From: Methanomethylovorans sp. PtaU1.Bin073
GTDB taxonomy: Archaea > Halobacteriota > Methanosarcinia > Methanosarcinales > Methanosarcinaceae
NCBI GenBank assembly: GCA_002067265.1
Contig: MVQW01000252.1
Location: 1 to 22,333, forward strand
Direction of reading: 5' to 3'
Length of the DNA stretch: 22,333 nucleotides
The notes under the pieces were generated by a model. The model was not told the DNA's origin. It did no database searches and was given only the letters and a program-made list of their open reading frames with translations. The translations under genes were made by a program, and so were the position numbers. The stretch's first letter is position 1; the number at the start of each line of letters is the position of its first letter. Of the stretch, positions 14,918 to 22,333 are shown piece by piece.

Positions 14918-15967
14918 TCACCTCTTGCTCCCGGCTATACTGATCAGACCGTCTGCAGGATTTGCAGCTGCATATGCCACATTCCCTTTCTCCAGGTTGC
15001 TGCGGATGGCAGAATCAATAATACAGATCAGATCCGATCTACTCACCTGAGTGACCGCTGAAAGGAACTTCAGCTGCTCATGGTCCTGCCCTGAACTTTC
15101 AAATAGCTCTACCAGAGGCTGCCCCTGAGAAGATGTCAGGCTGCCCTTGACCAGATCCTTTCCTAAACTCAGGGAGAGCTTCACATGACCTATAAATGCA
15201 GGATTGATCAACTCGATCTTTTCCTTTACTTCTTCCAGCACTTTAAGGACCATGGCTGCCATATCGTTTCTGTCAAGCCCATGAGTATCAATGGAATATT
15301 TACCCGAATAACTGGATACCTGGGAAAGCTCGATGGAATTCCTGTTCTCACCGGCCTGACGGGCAGTGCCTTCTCCTGCCAGCAGGTCTATGAACCTCAT
15401 GAACTGTGCATCTGCCCGCCTGGCAGAGAATTCCACAATAAGCGCATCAGGATTTACATCCATCAGCCTCCCTGTTACACTGGCCAGGGTTTCCCTGTCC
15501 ACAAGATCTATCTTGTTCACACACAGGATCTCAGCTTCTTCGATCTGGGTCATAATGAACTTTGGCACCTGGGAAAGCTCCACATCAAACCTGCTGGCAT
15601 CCACAATAGTGACCACAGGAGCAAATGATAGGTCAGGTAGTCCCATCAAAGCCACATGCTCCTTGATCTGCAAGGGAAGAGCAATGCCTGTGGGCTCGAT
15701 GATCAGCACGTCCGGATCATACTCCTCTTCCAGGGTCTGCAATGTGTACTCCATGCTGATCCTGAGTGTACAGCAGATGCATCCGCTTGTAAGTTCCTTT
15801 GCAATAAGTCCTGAACCTGACAAAGTATCTCCATCTACCCCCACTTCTCCGATCTCGTTCACTATTATAGCAACCCTGTGACCTTTTTCCACCATATGCC
15901 TGCCGAGACTTAGCAATGTTGTCGTTTTTCCGCTTCCGAGAAATCCACCAATGATTATCACTTTCAT
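14918..15967 (-). CDS. CobW/COG0523-family GTPase
   Basis: A 349-residue G3E P-loop GTPase. Walker A is GGFLGSGKTTT (7-17), the metal-binding motif is SGCICCTL (C63, C65, C66), and a Walker B-like LIIEPTGIA and guanine-specificity NKID (151-154) follow. COG0523 proteins are metal chaperones or insertases (Zn, Co and others); methanogen members often lie near corrinoid methyltransferase functions, though none is visible here. The C-terminal half is less conserved and carries few His or Cys residues. The gene follows the sensor-kinase gene by 111 bp on the same strand and could share its transcript. The delivered metal and client cannot be told from the sequence. Confidence 0.88.
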   Translation of the reverse strand: MKVIIIGGFLGSGKTTTLLSLGRHMVEKGHRVAIIVNEIGEVGVDGDTLSGSGLIAKELTSGCICCTLRISMEYTLQTLEEEYDPDVLIIEPTGIALPLQIKEHVALMGLPDLSFAPVVTIVDASRFDVELSQVPKFIMTQIEEAEILCVNKIDLVDRETLASVTGRLMDVNPDALIVEFSARRADAQFMRFIDLLAGEGTARQAGENRNSIELSQVSSYSGKYSIDTHGLDRNDMAAMVLKVLEEVKEKIELINPAFIGHVKLSLSLGKDLVKGSLTSSQGQPLVELFESSGQDHEQLKFLSAVTQVSRSDLICIIDSAIRSNLEKGNVAYAAANPADGLISIAGSKR

Positions 15968-16078
15968 TTAGAACACCTTTGAACTCATTATACAATATGA
16001 CAAACAGAGAATAACACTTGTACAACATAAAGGATAATACCGGACACAGCGACTTAAAGGTCTTCTGCCAGTGATCCA

Positions 16079-18715
16079 TTATTCTTGCAACTGAGGCAGT
16101 TCCACATGAACTGTGGTACCTTTGCCTTCTTCGCTCTCTACCCAGATCTTTCCCCCATGTGCTTCCACTATGGTTCTGGAGATATACAATCCCAGCCCTG
16201 TACCTCCGTACCTTCTGCTGGCAGATGAATCGACCTGGTAGAACCTCTGGAACAGATGAGGTATATGGTCAGCGGGTATACCTATACCAGTGTCCTTGAC
16301 TTTGATATGCACACCTTCAGATGTTTTTCTTGCACTAACAGTGACCCTTCCATGCTCTGAAGTGAACTTAAGGGCATTGTCAATGAGATTTGTCAGCACA
16401 TCGGTCAGTTTGTCCTTATCGCCTCTGACCGGCGGAACATCTTCAATGTACGTTTGAAGGGAAATACCCTTGTTCTTTGCCTGCAGGAGTTGATCATGGA
16501 CACAGTTATTGATAAGCTCTGCAAGCTGCAGTTTTTCAAAATAATACCTCATCCTCCCCACTTGGGCCCTGCTAAGATAGAGCAGTGAATCCACAAGACG
16601 CCTGAGCCTATCGGAATTGCGGATGACAGTATCCATAGCCTTTTTTTGCTGATCGTTGATATCACCAAGAGTTCCATCAAGGACAAGCTGGCCATACCCC
16701 CTGATGGATGTAAGAGGTGTCTTGAACTCATGGCTTACATTGGACAAGAACTCATCCTTCATGCGGTCCAGGGATTTCAGTTCCTCGTTTGCTTTTGAAA
16801 GTTCCTCGTTTGCCTTAGACAGATCATCAGCATATTTTTTGAGGCTATCCTCTGCCCTCTTGCGCTGGACCTGCCGCCACATACCTGCCATCAGCAGTGT
16901 AAGCTGTCGCACATCGGATTCATCATAATCTGTTTCTTTGTTACCCACCCCGGCAACTGCTACTATCCTATCCCCGTCAAAGACCGGTATGTTCATGTGT
17001 CTTGTTATTTTCACATGGTTCTCAGGATAGCCTTTCTTCAACGGATTAGGAGCAGCATAGTCATTAGTAATGATAGGCTTGCGCTGTCTGATGGCCTCAC
17101 CCCACAATCCGATAGAGACCACCGGGTAATCTATTTTCATATCTGCAAGCTTACATTCTTCCATAACACCTTTGGACCAGGAACTTTTAGACCATGAATA
17201 CATGGAAAAGACTGTTTCCTCTTCGTTCATGAAAGCCAGATATCCCAGTTTGCTCTGGGTGAGCCTCACTGCTTCTTCCTGAGTGAGGTCGGCTATTTCC
17301 TTAAGGGAAGTATCGGTCATCTGGCTCAGCTCCAGCAGAGCCTGCAATCTGGACTCATCGAGCTTCAAAGCCTCTTCAGCCTTTTTCCTCTCGGTGATAT
17401 CCTCAAATATACCTATCCCGCCAAGAAGCTTGCCATCAGGGGATATGTTCGGACTATAATCAGCCTTGATGGGAGTAGCCTTGCCACTTATCACTGACCT
17501 GTATTCTCCCTCATAATGCCCCAGCTGCCTGGAAAGCACTGAGCGTACAGCTTCCATCATCTTTTCATCCTCAATGGAAGTGACCATATTAAAACCGATG
17601 AGCTTATCCTTTGTAGTACCCACGATCTTGAGGAACCTGTCATTACAATGGGTAATGGTACCCTTATCATCGAAATGGAATATGCCAAGAGGGGAGTTCT
17701 CAAATATCAGGCGATATTTCTCCTCAGCTGCAAGCAATGCCTCTTCTGCCCTTTTCCTTTCAGTGATGTCTTCTACCGTTCCCGCCATACCTTCATATTC
17801 ACCAGAACTATTAAAAAGAGGATACAGTACACCGCTTTGATACAGGATTCCTTCCTCAGGGTTCACAAATGGCAAAAGATCATAAGATATGGCTTTTCTG
17901 GTGTCCTTTGCTTTGTGGAAGATATTAAGGAACTTTTCACCTGCATCTATAGCCATATCCTTTACGAAATCAAACAGATCATTGCCAAGTACCTGTTCTC
18001 TGGAAATCCCCGAAATTGCTTCCATGCCCGGATTAAAGAAGATGACCTTGTCATCCCTGTCCATAACCCACAAACCTGTCCATATCCTGTCAAGGATGCT
18101 GCTGTAAGGATCAGGTTTTTCAGAACACTGGTCATTTGCCTGAACTTGGTACTGAGATGTGCTTATGAATGACCATTTTCCTTGTTTTCTTATCATCACT
18201 TTATCATAGATCTCCAGCACATCCAGCGTCTGGGGACCGGAAAGAGCATCCCTCGGAAAAGCACGTATCATGATAGCACCGCTATTTTTGATCACCTGCT
18301 GAACATCCTTTTCATGAGAGAGGAAAAAAGACCAATCTTCCTTAGCCAGTACTATAGGAAACGATATCAACCGAAGTCCCGGATATCCGGCAGTTTTTGC
18401 TTTATCACAGGCTTTTTTTACTTCATCTGGTCTCAGGAAGTCAACTGTGTGTGAAGCAGACGGTAAGATACCGGAGGGTATTAGCTGGAGCTGACCCTTC
18501 CCCATAAGATCAGATACATCCATGCCAGCCTCTGTAAATGCATCAATGGCTTCTTCTGCCAGCTTTGGGGGCATGTAGATGACACAGCTTTCACCATGGT
18601 CTATACCAGCTTGCACATAGTTTGTCACTGTGTCGATCAGCTCAAAGGTAGTGGTATAGAGCAGAGCTATATGATCTGCGGGTCGCAACTGCCTAATTAT
18701 ATCAGTATCTGCCAT
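16079..18715 (-). CDS. MEDS-PAS-PAS-GAF sensor histidine kinase
   Basis: An 878-residue cytoplasmic hybrid of sensory domains and a kinase core. Residues about 1-185 form a MEDS domain (methanogen/methylotroph, DcmR sensory; LRPADHIALLY, ESCVIYMPP, LISFPIVLAKEDW). Two PAS domains follow (about 205-320 and 330-450), each ending in EDITERK(R/K)AEEAL. A GAF domain (about 455-620) contains LGYLAFMNEEE, GLWGEAIRQRKPIITNDYAA and MNIPVFDGDRIVAVAGVGNK. A short coiled coil (SKANEELSKANEEL) leads to HisKA (SNVSHEFKTPL, His662) and HATPase_c (N780, DTGIGIP at 808, GGTGLGLY at 836). No transmembrane segment and no receiver domain or regulator gene adjoin, so it is an orphan kinase. A GAF cysteine in MEECKLADM could be examined for haem attachment as known for MsmS-type kinases, but I cannot align it. 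Confidence 0.92.
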   Translation of the reverse strand: MADTDIIRQLRPADHIALLYTTTFELIDTVTNYVQAGIDHGESCVIYMPPKLAEEAIDAFTEAGMDVSDLMGKGQLQLIPSGILPSASHTVDFLRPDEVKKACDKAKTAGYPGLRLISFPIVLAKEDWSFFLSHEKDVQQVIKNSGAIMIRAFPRDALSGPQTLDVLEIYDKVMIRKQGKWSFISTSQYQVQANDQCSEKPDPYSSILDRIWTGLWVMDRDDKVIFFNPGMEAISGISREQVLGNDLFDFVKDMAIDAGEKFLNIFHKAKDTRKAISYDLLPFVNPEEGILYQSGVLYPLFNSSGEYEGMAGTVEDITERKRAEEALLAAEEKYRLIFENSPLGIFHFDDKGTITHCNDRFLKIVGTTKDKLIGFNMVTSIEDEKMMEAVRSVLSRQLGHYEGEYRSVISGKATPIKADYSPNISPDGKLLGGIGIFEDITERKKAEEALKLDESRLQALLELSQMTDTSLKEIADLTQEEAVRLTQSKLGYLAFMNEEETVFSMYSWSKSSWSKGVMEECKLADMKIDYPVVSIGLWGEAIRQRKPIITNDYAAPNPLKKGYPENHVKITRHMNIPVFDGDRIVAVAGVGNKETDYDESDVRQLTLLMAGMWRQVQRKRAEDSLKKYADDLSKANEELSKANEELKSLDRMKDEFLSNVSHEFKTPLTSIRGYGQLVLDGTLGDINDQQKKAMDTVIRNSDRLRRLVDSLLYLSRAQVGRMRYYFEKLQLAELINNCVHDQLLQAKNKGISLQTYIEDVPPVRGDKDKLTDVLTNLIDNALKFTSEHGRVTVSARKTSEGVHIKVKDTGIGIPADHIPHLFQRFYQVDSSASRRYGGTGLGLYISRTIVEAHGGKIWVESEEGKGTTVHVELPQLQE

Positions 18716-18811
18716 CTTTCTCTACCGTCTTTCTCTACTATCGTCCTTTACACCAGTTCTCTTTATTGAATGATAAATATGTTGAATCCTGTGCAAGATA
18801 AAACATGATGA

Positions 18812-19969
18812 TCAGCCTGCATAGTATATCCTGTATATCCGGCCATCGTTGTCATCACTTACGAACAGCGAGCCATCCTCACTGACCATTACATCCACGG
18901 GCCTGCCAAGCACATTGCCATCCTGGAGCCAGCCGGTGGCAAAATCATGAAGTGTCAGATCGGTCATGTTTATACGTATGATCTTATATCCTGTAGGTTC
19001 CTGCCTGTTCCATGAACCATGCAAACATACGAAGAGGTCACCAATATATTCTTCAGGAAAGGATCCACCATAATAGAAGTTAAGTCCCAGGGGAGCTGAA
19101 TGGGCCTGGAGATCTATCAGGCTGGGCGCAGAATCCTCGCATGGATCACGGATGTATGTGTTCTTATCGAAATCAGTGTCGTGTATACTTTTACCGTAGC
19201 AGACAGGCCAGCCATAATCTTTACCTTCTTCCACCAGATTGATCTCATCCGGCGGAAGGTCATCACCCAGCCAGTCCCTGCCGTTCTCGGTAACATATAA
19301 TTTGCCTGTAAGAGGATGAAAAGCCATGCCGACTGCATTGCGCATCCCTGTAGCGAATACCTTGCAATTGGTACCATCCAGGTCACAGCGTGTGATCGCT
19401 GCTCTTCTGGCATCCGTCTCGTAGCAGACATTACATGAAGAACCCACGCTCATGTACAGGCTGCCATTGTGGACCTTTACTGTTCTTGTAGAGTGACCGC
19501 CAGTGGGGATATTATCTAGCAGTACTTCAATGGTTTCTTTTTCTGCAACGAAGTTATTATCAGCATCTTTCACCCTGATGACCCTGTCCTCTTCAGCTAT
19601 ATAGAACCAGCCATCGTAATAGTCCAGACCATGAGGACGATCCAATCCGTCAATGAAAACTCCCACACTATCAGCCTTATGATCTCCATTCTGATCAGGG
19701 AGCACTGCTATCAGACCCTTGTTTGGGATGGACACCATAAGTATGCCATCTTTCATCAACATCATTCGAGGACCTGGAGCTGGTCCTGGATACGATATAA
19801 GACTATCACCGAGACCCTCTGCAAACACTTCTATCCTGAAACCCGGAGGTAGTTTTATATCAAGAAGATCCCCCTCGATGATAGCAGGTCTTATCCCCAG
19901 CTGACTGTAACCAGTCCATAGTATGACCAACAGAAGAATACCAATGCCCGCCAGGTAACTCCATTTCAT
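18812..19969 (-). CDS. membrane-anchored PQQ-glucose-dehydrogenase-like beta-propeller
   Basis: About 385 residues. One N-terminal hydrophobic segment (YLAGIGILLLVILWTGY) anchors an outside-facing six-bladed propeller related to soluble glucose/sorbosone dehydrogenases. Typical blocks are LPPGFRIEVFAEGL, GLDRPHGLDYYDGWFYIAEE, NIPTGGHSTRTVKVHNGSLY, SVGSSCNVCYE, GMRNAVGMAFHP, LYVTENGRDWLGDDLPPDEI and HGSWNR. Cysteines at CNVC and in CDLDGTNC could form disulfides. I place the start at the ATG at 19969 because AGGTG lies 6 nt before it; an upstream GTG (19978) overlaps that site. Family members act on sugars with PQQ, but methanogens are not known to make PQQ, so the catalytic activity is doubtful; a binding role is possible. 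Confidence 0.85.
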   Translation of the reverse strand: MKWSYLAGIGILLLVILWTGYSQLGIRPAIIEGDLLDIKLPPGFRIEVFAEGLGDSLISYPGPAPGPRMMLMKDGILMVSIPNKGLIAVLPDQNGDHKADSVGVFIDGLDRPHGLDYYDGWFYIAEEDRVIRVKDADNNFVAEKETIEVLLDNIPTGGHSTRTVKVHNGSLYMSVGSSCNVCYETDARRAAITRCDLDGTNCKVFATGMRNAVGMAFHPLTGKLYVTENGRDWLGDDLPPDEINLVEEGKDYGWPVCYGKSIHDTDFDKNTYIRDPCEDSAPSLIDLQAHSAPLGLNFYYGGSFPEEYIGDLFVCLHGSWNRQEPTGYKIIRINMTDLTLHDFATGWLQDGNVLGRPVDVMVSEDGSLFVSDDNDGRIYRIYYAG

Positions 19970-20027
19970 ATACAACACCTACCCATATCGAATGTACCCC
20001 CGATGAGCTCAGCACTCAATATAATGG

Positions 20028-20044
20028 ACCCAGATATATTGGGT
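20028..20044. promoter_or_regulatory. palindrome over a TATA-like core in the divergent spacer
   Basis: ACCCA (20028-20032) and TGGGT (20040-20044) flank GATATAT. On the minus strand the core reads AATATATC, 60-70 nt before the propeller gene's ATG. A repressor site overlapping that gene's TATA box is a reasonable but unproven reading. Confidence 0.35.
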
Positions 20045-20094
20045 TGTGCAGTATGATAAAAAGTTTGCCTGGAGTGATGTTTGAATATAGAGAA

Positions 20095-20104
20095 CATATA
20101 TTTA
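20095..20104 (+). promoter_or_regulatory. TATA box candidate for the ABC1/UbiB gene
   Basis: CATATATTTA is centred about 30 nt upstream of the ATG at 20128, and no Shine-Dalgarno sequence is seen. Together these suggest a leaderless or very short-leader mRNA. Confidence 0.4.
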
Positions 20105-20127
20105 CTAAAAAACATTACTATCCTTAG

Positions 20128-21759
20128 ATGTTTAGGAAAACGCGCAGATATCTCACGATCGGCCGGGTATTCATCAAATACAACCTTTTTTTCCTGCTAT
20201 ATAAGGATATAAAACGCAATTATATATCCAACAGTAAATGTACCTGTAGCCTGGACCTTGAAAACCGTGGTGGTGCAGCGAAGCTCCGTGATGCATTTGA
20301 AGAGCTGGGACCCAGTTTCATAAAGCTCGGACAGATGCTTAGCAGACGACCGGATATGGTGCCCAGGGCATATGTCATCGAACTGCAAAAACTGCAGGAC
20401 AAAGTGAAACCTCTTGATTTCAGCCAGATGAGACCTTCTTTTGAAACAGGCTGCGAGTGCAATGCTCTTGGCAATAAGGACGAACACACGGGTGTTAACT
20501 ATGGGGCTCAGGACATAGTTGAGATATTTGATGAGTTTGACACTAAACCCATAGCTAGCGCTTCAATCGGGCAGGTATACAAAGGTGTATTGGACGGAAA
20601 GAAAGTAGCAGTGAAAATATCCCGCCCCGGCCTCATTGATACCATAAACCTTGATCTTGCCATCATCGAGGACATGAAGCCCCTTATAGTGAAGATCATT
20701 GGTCTTGGAAATAATTTTGATGTGGACGCTTTCCTGAGGGAATTCAGGGAAGTGCTTACCAGTGAACTGGACTACAGGATAGAAGCCAGGAACATGATCC
20801 GGTTCTATGAAAATTTCAAAGATGATGAGAGTGTTCTGATCCCCAGAGTATATACCGACTACAGCCGGGACAGTATTCTTGTAATGGACTTTGTGGAAGG
20901 AGTGCAGGTAAAGGATCTGAAAGATGTGGACCAGGCCACCAGGACACACTATGCAAAACTGATCGCTGCCAGTTACCTGAAACAGGTATACCTCGATGGA
21001 TTCTACCATGCAGACCCGCATGGTGGAAATATTATCGTAAAGGACGGGAAAATAGCTTTCATTGATTTTGGTGCTGTGGGCAAGCTGGACAACGAGCTTA
21101 AGCGTGATATGCTTAACCTGTTCTACGGAGTGTATGCCGAAAATGTGGAGATCGCTTCGGATGCGTTCCTGAAGATAGGGAAGCTGCGTAAAGAGGAAGT
21201 GGATATAGGCAGGTTCAGACGGGACATGGACGACCTGATAGCTGACCAGAAATACGGGCTTGGAGAAAGGCAGAGCGATAATTATGCAAAGATCGCTCTG
21301 AAATATAACATGTCTCTGCCAAGTGAGTTCTCCACCCTGGAAAAAGCATTGCTGCTTATAGAATCTGTTTGTTTGGACCTTGATCCGAAATTTAATCTGC
21401 TGGACGGAGCAAAACCCGTTATCTCAAAGGCCATAAGGGATCGGTACGCTCCGAAAAAAGCTTTTGAGGCCATTCAGCTTGAAGGGGACAGATATCTGGA
21501 GATCTTTAGGAACCTCCCTGCAGGCGTCAATGATGTCATTGAGACCATCCGAGGATACCGATTCGAAAAACTCCAGGAAAGTACATATAAGGTTAAAAGA
21601 TACAGGCTGCTTGACAGATTGACCAGGAACCTGTTCCTTGCCGTAGTGGCCCTGATCTCTGCATACCTGATATTACTGGGAGAGAACAACACAATGATAC
21701 TGGGAACAATAGGATTCCTAGCATCTCTTTTCCTGAGCGTGCTCATGTTCCAGAAGTGA
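20128..21759 (+). CDS. ABC1/UbiB-family atypical kinase-like protein
   Basis: A 543-residue protein of the ABC1/ADCK/UbiB family, linked in other organisms to isoprenoid lipid (quinone) metabolism and ATPase activity at membranes. The family's KxGQ motif is FIKLGQMLSRRPD (K66-Q69). The Ala/Ser-rich nucleotide loop is PIASASIGQVYKG (141-153), the ATP Lys is in VAVKISRPG (K163), then SELDYRIEARN, the catalytic loop HADPHGGNI (294-302) and FIDFGAVG (D313). Two hydrophobic segments close the C-terminus (about 500-540). An insertion around residues 107-127 (TGCECNALGNKDEHTGVNYG) precedes the kinase core, and with SKCTCSL (C38, C40) it gives two CxC pairs that I do not recall as family features. 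Methanogens use methanophenazine rather than ubiquinone, so the lipid partner is open. Confidence 0.92.
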   Translation: MFRKTRRYLTIGRVFIKYNLFFLLYKDIKRNYISNSKCTCSLDLENRGGAAKLRDAFEELGPSFIKLGQMLSRRPDMVPRAYVIELQKLQDKVKPLDFSQMRPSFETGCECNALGNKDEHTGVNYGAQDIVEIFDEFDTKPIASASIGQVYKGVLDGKKVAVKISRPGLIDTINLDLAIIEDMKPLIVKIIGLGNNFDVDAFLREFREVLTSELDYRIEARNMIRFYENFKDDESVLIPRVYTDYSRDSILVMDFVEGVQVKDLKDVDQATRTHYAKLIAASYLKQVYLDGFYHADPHGGNIIVKDGKIAFIDFGAVGKLDNELKRDMLNLFYGVYAENVEIASDAFLKIGKLRKEEVDIGRFRRDMDDLIADQKYGLGERQSDNYAKIALKYNMSLPSEFSTLEKALLLIESVCLDLDPKFNLLDGAKPVISKAIRDRYAPKKAFEAIQLEGDRYLEIFRNLPAGVNDVIETIRGYRFEKLQESTYKVKRYRLLDRLTRNLFLAVVALISAYLILLGENNTMILGTIGFLASLFLSVLMFQK

Positions 21760-21771
21760 TGAACAAAAAAG

Positions 21772-21804
21772 AAGTGGAGCGAAATGACTACGCTCACACT
21801 TTTA
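21772..21804 (+). terminator. terminator of the ABC1/UbiB gene
   Basis: AAGTGGAGCG (21772-21781) pairs with CGCTCACACTT (21791-21801) with a one-nucleotide bulge and a 9-nt loop, followed by TTT. On the opposite strand it could also serve the convergent gene ending at 21826. Confidence 0.6.
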
Positions 21805-21825
21805 AGGTCAGGATCGATCCTCTTG

Positions 21826-22333
21826 TTAACTTGTGATGGTCAGCTTTGGCCTCTGCTCAGCATTTGACCAGTCCGAACTATAGAAGGCAATATAGTTTCC
21901 ATTCTCTATCTTTGCCTTGAGGAAGAAGCCGGTGTTATTGTATTTGCCATTTATGTACTGCTGTACAAGCTGTGTGACATCAAGATCATAGTATTGATCA
22001 TCAGGCACTTTACCTGCCGGGAAGGTCAGAGAAGCATATGGAGTACTGCCCTGAGCAATACCGTTCTTATCGAACCAGTTCCCACCAGCCGTGTTCCACA
22101 GAGTACCTGATGCATGATAGTTCCAGTTCACATACTGTGGGTCCCACTGCACTGGCCTGTAAACCTCAACTACAGTATCAGAAGTGCGGGTAGCACCTGC
22201 GGGATAATACCAATATAGTGAGAGCGTTGCCTGGGATATAGTATCCATTGGGTTGTATGAGCTGAGATCGAACAGCATGACATCCCTGTAACCTGTCGTG
22301 CCAAGTTTTCCGATATCAATATAGATGGAACTG
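21826..22333 (-). CDS. disaggregatase-type repeat (DNRLRE-like) surface protein, C-terminal fragment
   Basis: The frame is open to the window edge, so the N-terminal part lies outside; 168 residues are visible, ending KLTITS. The fragment reads as one complete disaggregatase-related repeat: SSIYIDIGKLGTTGYRDVML, FDLSSYNP, ISQATLSLYWYYP, VEVYRPVQWDPQYVNWN, YYDLDVTQLVQQYINGKYNN, TGFFLKAK and YIAFYSSDW. This beta-sandwich module occurs in Methanosarcina disaggregatase and related large extracellular proteins that bind or degrade the matrix polysaccharide, often in several copies with other surface domains. The ATG at 22278 is internal, not the start. No anchor follows the repeat. Catalytic domains, if any, are upstream of the visible part. 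Confidence 0.85.
   Translation of the reverse strand, partial: SSIYIDIGKLGTTGYRDVMLFDLSSYNPMDTISQATLSLYWYYPAGATRTSDTVVEVYRPVQWDPQYVNWNYHASGTLWNTAGGNWFDKNGIAQGSTPYASLTFPAGKVPDDQYYDLDVTQLVQQYINGKYNNTGFFLKAKIENGNYIAFYSSDWSNAEQRPKLTITS

Noticed and set aside
15717..16079. 120-codon minus-strand frame starting right after the histidine-kinase stop
   Set aside because: Most of it overlaps the CobW gene in another frame, and that gene has intact Walker A, CXCC and NKID motifs. The non-overlapping part is short and unremarkable.

Overview
The window reads as chromosomal DNA of a methanogenic archaeon, most likely a member of the Methanosarcinaceae. This rests on four things: a sensor kinase with a DcmR/MEDS-type N-terminus, a disaggregatase-type repeat protein at the right edge, a surface protein with SdrD-B-like and DUF7507-like repeats, and AT-rich spacers with archaeal TATA-like elements a short way upstream of start codons. 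No rRNA, tRNA or CRISPR array was seen. The species assignment is inference.

Left part (1-4200) is a disturbed surface-protein region. A non-coding stretch with an (AAAAT)8 microsatellite and several hairpins precedes a large secreted surface protein on the minus strand. That gene is split into two frames at a (TC)6 tract. An IS1-family element (about 2842-3581) sits directly upstream. The surface gene's present start codon lies inside one IS end, and the other IS end truncates an acyltransferase-3 gene. No target duplication flanks the element, so it probably marks a rearrangement junction.

Middle left (4498-8524) is a compact minus-strand operon, in transcription order: HIT hydrolase, UbiA prenyltransferase closest to decaprenyl-phosphate phosphoribosyltransferases, PHP phosphoesterase, YbhN/AglD-like membrane protein, DUF362 protein. 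It resembles a polyprenyl-phosphate-sugar pathway and is the best candidate here for an uncharacterised system. Upstream lies a small non-autonomous mobile element with an 8-bp target duplication.

Centre (8964-14081) is a lipid-linked glycan group: a large multi-spanning PMT/ArnT-like glycosyltransferase, a second YbhN/AglD-like membrane protein, a SAM methyltransferase and a DPM1/GtrB-like GT2 glycosyltransferase.

Right part (14357-22333) holds a SlyD-type FKBP isomerase, a CobW-family metal GTPase, an 878-residue MEDS-PAS-PAS-GAF histidine kinase, a membrane-anchored PQQ-glucose-dehydrogenase-like beta-propeller, a divergent ABC1/UbiB kinase-like protein, and the C-terminal end of a disaggregatase-repeat cell-surface protein that runs off the window.
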